Shown: positions 59,044 through 64,000 of the stretch, in pieces
Layout: each line of letters opens with the position of its first letter
How positions within the stretch are numbered: the first letter of the stretch is position 1
Assembly (NCBI RefSeq): GCF_031143425.1
Contig: NC_090444.1
Location: 1,532,878,782-1,532,942,781, forward strand
Direction of reading: 5' to 3'
From: Pleurodeles waltl
Taxonomy: Eukaryota > Chordata > Amphibia > Caudata > Salamandridae
DNA length: 64,000 bases
The notes under the pieces: generated by a model
The model's input: the letters and a program-made list of their open reading frames with translations, nothing else
What the model was told of the DNA's origin: nothing
Databases searched by the model: none
Translations under genes and position numbers: made by a program

Positions 59044-60525
59044 CTGAAAGTGAATGGTAATGTAAGGTATAAATGGTTGTACTTGGAAAAGAACAACTTA
59101 AAAACAGTACCTTTCTTGCGTTGTAAAACACGTAATTATTTGGTTCCTAAATTAACAATATAAGTCAACAGAAACAGGAGAAATTGCAACACAGCGTCAT
59201 TATCGGTTGTTTTCTTATACGTAACTCTAGTTAAAAGTGTACATTTATCATACATTCCAATTTATGTAGGATAAGGCATTGTGTGGTGTGTATGTTCAAA
59301 TGTTACTTTCATAAAAACGTATTTCCAAAACACACTATACTAAATAATATGACACCTATCAATCGCCATTCCTTTAGCTTACAAATAACAGGACTTGTCA
59401 TGTTTTTTTTTCTTTATCGCAAATTTTCAATATGCTTGAAATTTACCCTAATCTGATGATTTTGCCACGCACTGCAGATAAACAGTTGGAACTATCTTAC
59501 AGACTATCAATACATTATTTTCTGTAAGAACCAGATTATTTTAACAGAAACTAAGAATAATGTAATTTATGTATTTATTTGTGTGTTTATTTATGTATGC
59601 ATTCTTATACAGCGCACTGAAGCCTAAGGTATGGGCGTGCTGTGCATGAAACAAGCGAAGATAAGCTTCACCTTGCATCGAACTGGACAGAAGCAAAAAA
59701 CAATTTAGCAATTGAATATGTGCACCCAGTTAACAAAGTCGGGTTAGTTCGCTGGGTTACAGAATGGTCCATGATGAGACATCAGTCTGGGTAATGATGA
59801 TGGAGGGGCAGTGGAAGGAAGCAGGGAGGAGGGGAAGTGAAAACTCATTGTGGTAGATGTAGGATCCAAGAAAGGGAGGGCGGTTTGTAGAGGAGAGGAA
59901 AAAGTGTAAAGCATAAGTAATTGTATTGGAAGTATTAAAGGTACAACACATAAAGAGGGGAATAAATGGAAACGTGGAATGCTACTGAGGAAAGACTTAC
60001 AAACGTTAGGTTTTTAAAGTATCAATTACTTTTAGTCTCAAAATTAATTAACTTTATAAAGTAACACATAGATGTATGTTTCCAGTTCCACGGACATCGT
60101 TCTTGCATTTTACTAGGGTGAATCTTTTTAGTGAAGGAAAAGTGACGAGCAATTGCCCTTCACAGCGAGCATATACATCACTTTGTTAATAAGCTCAATT
60201 GATCCACATCATTAAAGGCCCTATCAATGTTTTCCAACTATGTAAATATTGTTTTTTCTTTTGTTTTCCTATGCAATGGCCTTATATACTTGAATTAAAA
60301 AACATGTTTTGTTTCTCAATCTTATAGTTTTATTTCCTTTTTCACCATCTTCGATCTATGAGCTTCTTCCACCCTTGAGATCCCAAATCAAGACAATTCA
60401 CAATATGATGTAGATGTTGGCTTCTGCTTTTGAATAGGGAGCACTTAAAACACATTCCTATGTTAAGATAATTATACAATGAATTCTATCAAAATGTATT
60501 GTAACCATTCCAGATACCTCATTGA
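59044..60525. other. Intron upstream (transcript sense) of exon A, nothing recognised
   Basis: A short TTTATTTGTGTGTTTATTTATG tract near 59571 precedes CTTATACAGCGCACTGA, a word reminiscent of LINE 3' ends. No further support. Confidence 0.35.
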
Positions 60526-61021
60526 GGGCCTGATTTAAGAGGCCCTAGCGCCACCTTAGCGCCAAGATAGTGTTATTTTTTTTACACTAAGACGGAGCTA
60601 AACTGGCTTTTGACCGGCCTCATATTTACGAATTGGCACAATGCATGCACTTTGTAAACCCTTGCATCATATTATGCCTGTGCTAGGCATAATGTATGCA
60701 AGGGGGGCGTTCCCCAGTTGTGGGGGCCTAAAATTGGCCAAAGAAATCTAAGACACTTCCTTCCACCATTTTTTTCTGCACTTTCAAGGCCTGCTCAGAG
60801 CAGGTGCTAAAAAGGGCATGCCATTGAATACAATGGGCCCTCATGTACTCTGCAGAAGTAGTGCCAAACTGTTGCTGCTACTCCTGCAGAGTACATCAAT
60901 ATTGTCAGGAATTCTGACACGATTGCCCTATCTTAAATACGGTGCCCACATGTTGGTGGTAAGGGGTGCAAGAAAAGTGGCGCTGAACTGGGTGCAGCAC
61001 CACTTTTCTTAAATCAGCCCC
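60526..61021. mobile_element. Foldback MITE, 496 bp
   Basis: The left end GGGCCTGATTTAAGA pairs with a right end TCTTAAATCAGCCCC. The flanks TGA and TTA differ by one base, so the duplication has probably mutated. Near-inverse GCAGAGTACA/TGTACTCTGC words flank a small central hairpin near 60842-60896. GCGCCACC and GGTGCAGCACC words lie near the ends. Confidence 0.82.
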
Positions 61022-62459
61022 TTAGAGTTTTATGTACATCACAAATGGATTGACTAAAGTCTCCTGCAAAGTTAAAAGAACCTGTGGTTTCCTCTATTAA
61101 TGCCACGTCTCACTTTGGTACTCCCGAAAAATGAATGGTTCCAACATAGGAGTTTGACTAAGATTAAAATCTAACTTCAGGTGATTTGCATTCATAGGTC
61201 TGACTGATTTGGCTGCTCGTGCCGCTGTGAATATTTGGCAATTCATTTCTGTGAGTCACCAAGTACTTTTATAATGTGCTCTCTACCACTTTCAGCCCTT
61301 TACAGATACAGCACAAAACGTGGTCCCGCTGGATATATGTTGTTCCATGTAATATTATTTCTGCTCAGGTAGTGTGGCACCTCAACCAGAACTCATATTA
61401 AGACAGTTGGCTCCCTCCCTCGAAGGGTATCAGATAGATTATCTACCAAGGATCTGTCAGCAGTTTTTGTACTGTGTTGTGTAGAGCTTTATAGACCACT
61501 AACAATAAGCTAAACAAATCCTTCTTCATCACTAAGCCATTGTGATCGTAATGACCTGTACTGGAGTTGAAGATTGCAGTAAAGTATTTGGCAGATTAGC
61601 CATTGTATTTAAAAAATGACTATCAGAGTATTTTTCAGATTAATACTATGACATAACATAGGAGAGTTCAATATTTGAAAAATGTTTTTTCTCTCAGGAC
61701 TGGGCCTGGCCAATTGTCTAATACAATTGAGGGGAAGGGTTTAAAAATAAACAGATCTGATTTCTACTGTGAATGATGTGAGTAGATAAAGAGTGATATG
61801 AGTGATCTTAAATGTTGACATTGATTTAAGAAAATGTAGACTAGAGAGTGCTATGGAAAATGCTTAAATTCGTTTTTGCAACATTGTAGAAGATATTATT
61901 TTCATTCATACGCTTGTGTTTGTGGTTCAGTTGGTGTCTACGTTTTTCAAGACGATTAGCTCAATTTTGCAGGACACTTAGGTAGACATAAGTGCCACTT
62001 ATCTGTACTGAAAACCAACTTCTAACATTCTTAGGATTCCCTTAGGTGACAAATGTAGATTATTGGAAACAATAGAGGTAGCAGGGACACTTAGGTAGGC
62101 CACATGTATACAGAGTTTATTGGAATTAAAGGAACAAAAACTATGATTGTTGGGATGGTTTGTGAGATGCTGAAGAACATTTGGACCTGTGGAATTTGAA
62201 TGTTGTAAACAGGTTTGGAAGAAAAAGAGAATAACCACCTTTGAGGTCACTGTGATAGTGAAGTTCACAAACTACAATTATTGTAGGTTTTTTCCTACTG
62301 AGAAGGGGGATAAGCTGGGCTACAGGGCACTGCTGATAGAATTAGTATCAAAGGAATGTCGAAGTTGATTAAGTTGATTTGTGATGAAGAATGTTGTTGT
62401 TTTTAGATGACAGGTTCTAGTGACTTCTAAAAGAACAATTGCTAGGTGTGAAAAATGTA
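61022..62459. other. Intronic stretch, nothing recognised
   Basis: AT-rich, short frames only. Confidence 0.35.
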
Positions 62460-64000
62460 GTTGTTTTTTTAAGTGGGGTTTAACCCTGCTCAACCAACAG
62501 CCTAATCCCTGTCAGGGTGAACCACAAAAGGTCACTAAATTAACGTGTGCCTAAACCTCTGTTAGCTTGACACAAAAACAGTCAGGATCAACATAGAGGT
62601 GATGTGTAGAGTATTTATGCAGCGCACAACCATCAATAAAGTGAAAACAAAACTCAAGAAAAATCCCACACCAATTTAGAAAAAATAGAGTAAACTGTAA
62701 TCAATTATTGGACACCAAAATGACTAAAATCCAATCAGTAGAACCAGGGCTATGACTTTTTATATTTTAAGGTACAATCTAGTGCCTTTAGGCAGCAGAA
62801 CAGTACTTTCAGGTGCAGCAAAGCAGGCTTCTGAAGGACCCAGCAGGAACACATAAAAAAATACCAAGGCACACAAACGCTATCTTTCTTTTCAGACTGC
62901 ATGGATTTACTGCTTGTTATTTGGAAATTGAATGTTCTCATCATGAGTTCAGGGTTAACTCTAGTGTATGCTTGATTATGCATGGGTGCTTGCCACATAT
63001 GGCCTACTATCCATTGCAATGTGCACTTGTAGGTGATATCTGGTTTTATGTCTAGCACAGGTCTGCAGTTTTGGGCGTTCACATATTCTTCTTATAGTAA
63101 CAGCAGGGCTAATTGGTGATTTGTCACTGGAACTTGTATATATTTGATGCACAATTGTGTACCCCTGTTCCATTTGTGTATGGGTTCGCAATATCTTGTA
63201 TATCATCTTTACAGCCTTGAGAAAGTCTTGATGATGAAACATGTGTTGCCTGCCTGTATGTAATTGAACTCTCATCAGAAGAAGATTAAATGAGGAAAGA
63301 CTATAAAGAACATGTTAGATATTATTTGCCTCAGCACTGTTCTTACTTGGACTTTGTTTTATGTGCCTTGCTAATTCTGTTGTGTAGTAGGTCAGCTGGT
63401 GATCTCCTCAGTTTGACAATTGCATTCTGGTGGCTGGGTGCATATACCAGGATGGAACAACTTAGGAACTTGGATCTGTATATGTAACTATCTCCTAAAT
63501 TCAAAGAGCGTCTTGGGATGTGCAAACATTAACAGCATAGCCACTACCAATCGTCAAGTGTACACAGCTGGAGCAGGCAGTCCTGTGTAAGTCCTTCAGC
63601 AGGCCCAGAAAGCTAACTGAACAGTGGGTCTGAGGGTCCTATTTGTATACCTGGTGCATTCTCTGAAGTAGAAGTTGCTAGAGAATTCCCTTTGAAGTGC
63701 TTAAAGTTTCCTGTCTTTCCTGCCCTAGCTCCAGCCTGGCTCCATTATCAATGAAGTGATGTCAAGTCTTTTGTGTGAAGACGGGGTACAGACTATGGAT
63801 TTGCAATTGGATCCGTGCCCAGCTCTGCCCCCTCATCCTGCCAATGACTGTCCATTTAGTTACACCTAATCCCTCTATTGAGTGACTGTCTGGGAGGAAT
63901 AAACAGTGCCCAACTACCAACTACACCCAGTAATATAACCTACGGCAGGCTCCAGGCACCAAATAGCAAGGGCAGGAAAATGCCAACTTTCTAAAAGTGG
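62460..64000. repeat. Interspersed repeats with LTR-element texture, reaching the window edge
   Basis: At about 62475-62830 a GTTTAACCCTGCTCAACC, AGGTGATGTGTAGAGTATTT block, and at about 63770-64000 a block ending GGGCAGGAAAATGCC, AACTTTCTAAAAGTGG, look like repeats I associate with newt sequence from memory. No coding motif and no second copy in the window. Boundaries are unknown. Confidence 0.35.

Overview
This window reads as vertebrate nuclear DNA with a very large, repeat-filled genome. The only host gene I can support is on the minus strand: five short exons of a myomesin-family M-band gene, best matching MYOM2 (M-protein). They lie at 59043-58844, 44998-44945, 37012-36885, 21413-21230 and 6546-6372 in transcript order. 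All have AG/GT splice sites and their codon phases join without conflict. Together they give 741 coding bases: the second half of one fibronectin type III (FnIII) domain, an 18-codon linker, one whole FnIII domain and the first half of the next. The four enclosed introns are about 13.8, 7.9, 15.5 and 14.7 kb. Introns of that size, together with the repeat types, suggest a salamander, and several repeats look newt-like (for example Pleurodeles). That species call comes from memory and was not searched.

The rest, roughly 99%, is intron. From left to right it holds: L2-like and L1 3' fragments (1-1755); a 925-bp foldback MITE (2738-3662); exon E (6372-6546); a 3'-truncated L1 (11437-15885); a Ty3/Gypsy remnant abutting an antisense L2-like LINE (16371-18790); a 630-bp MITE (18827-19456); exon D (21230-21413); a repeat interrupted by a MITE (22700-24440); a 190-bp near-palindromic MITE (25464-25653); a full-length but broken L1 with a 12-bp target duplication (28657-34963); a decayed L2-like LINE (35480-36600); exon C (36885-37012); a 999-bp MITE (37140-38138); an antisense Gypsy reverse transcriptase/RNase H remnant (42950-43990); exon B (44945-44998); an AT-rich block with a 63-bp minisatellite (46400-48965); an 80-bp perfect palindrome (49479-49558); a degenerate endogenous retrovirus carrying two MITEs (about 52571-57916); exon A (58844-59043); another MITE (60526-61021); and LTR-like repeat sequence to the right edge.

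The most distinctive pattern is a set of eleven foldback elements (about 6.3 kb, close to 10% of the window). Their ends share a related inverted head (GGGCC or GGCCC, then an AT-rich stretch). Most are flanked by 3-bp duplications such as TAA, TTA, TAC or AAA, as expected of PIF/Harbinger-type MITEs. Four of them also share an internal module. I saw no CRISPR array, operon, RNA gene or clearly new protein system. The interest lies in the nested transposon history and in the small, easily missed myomesin exons.
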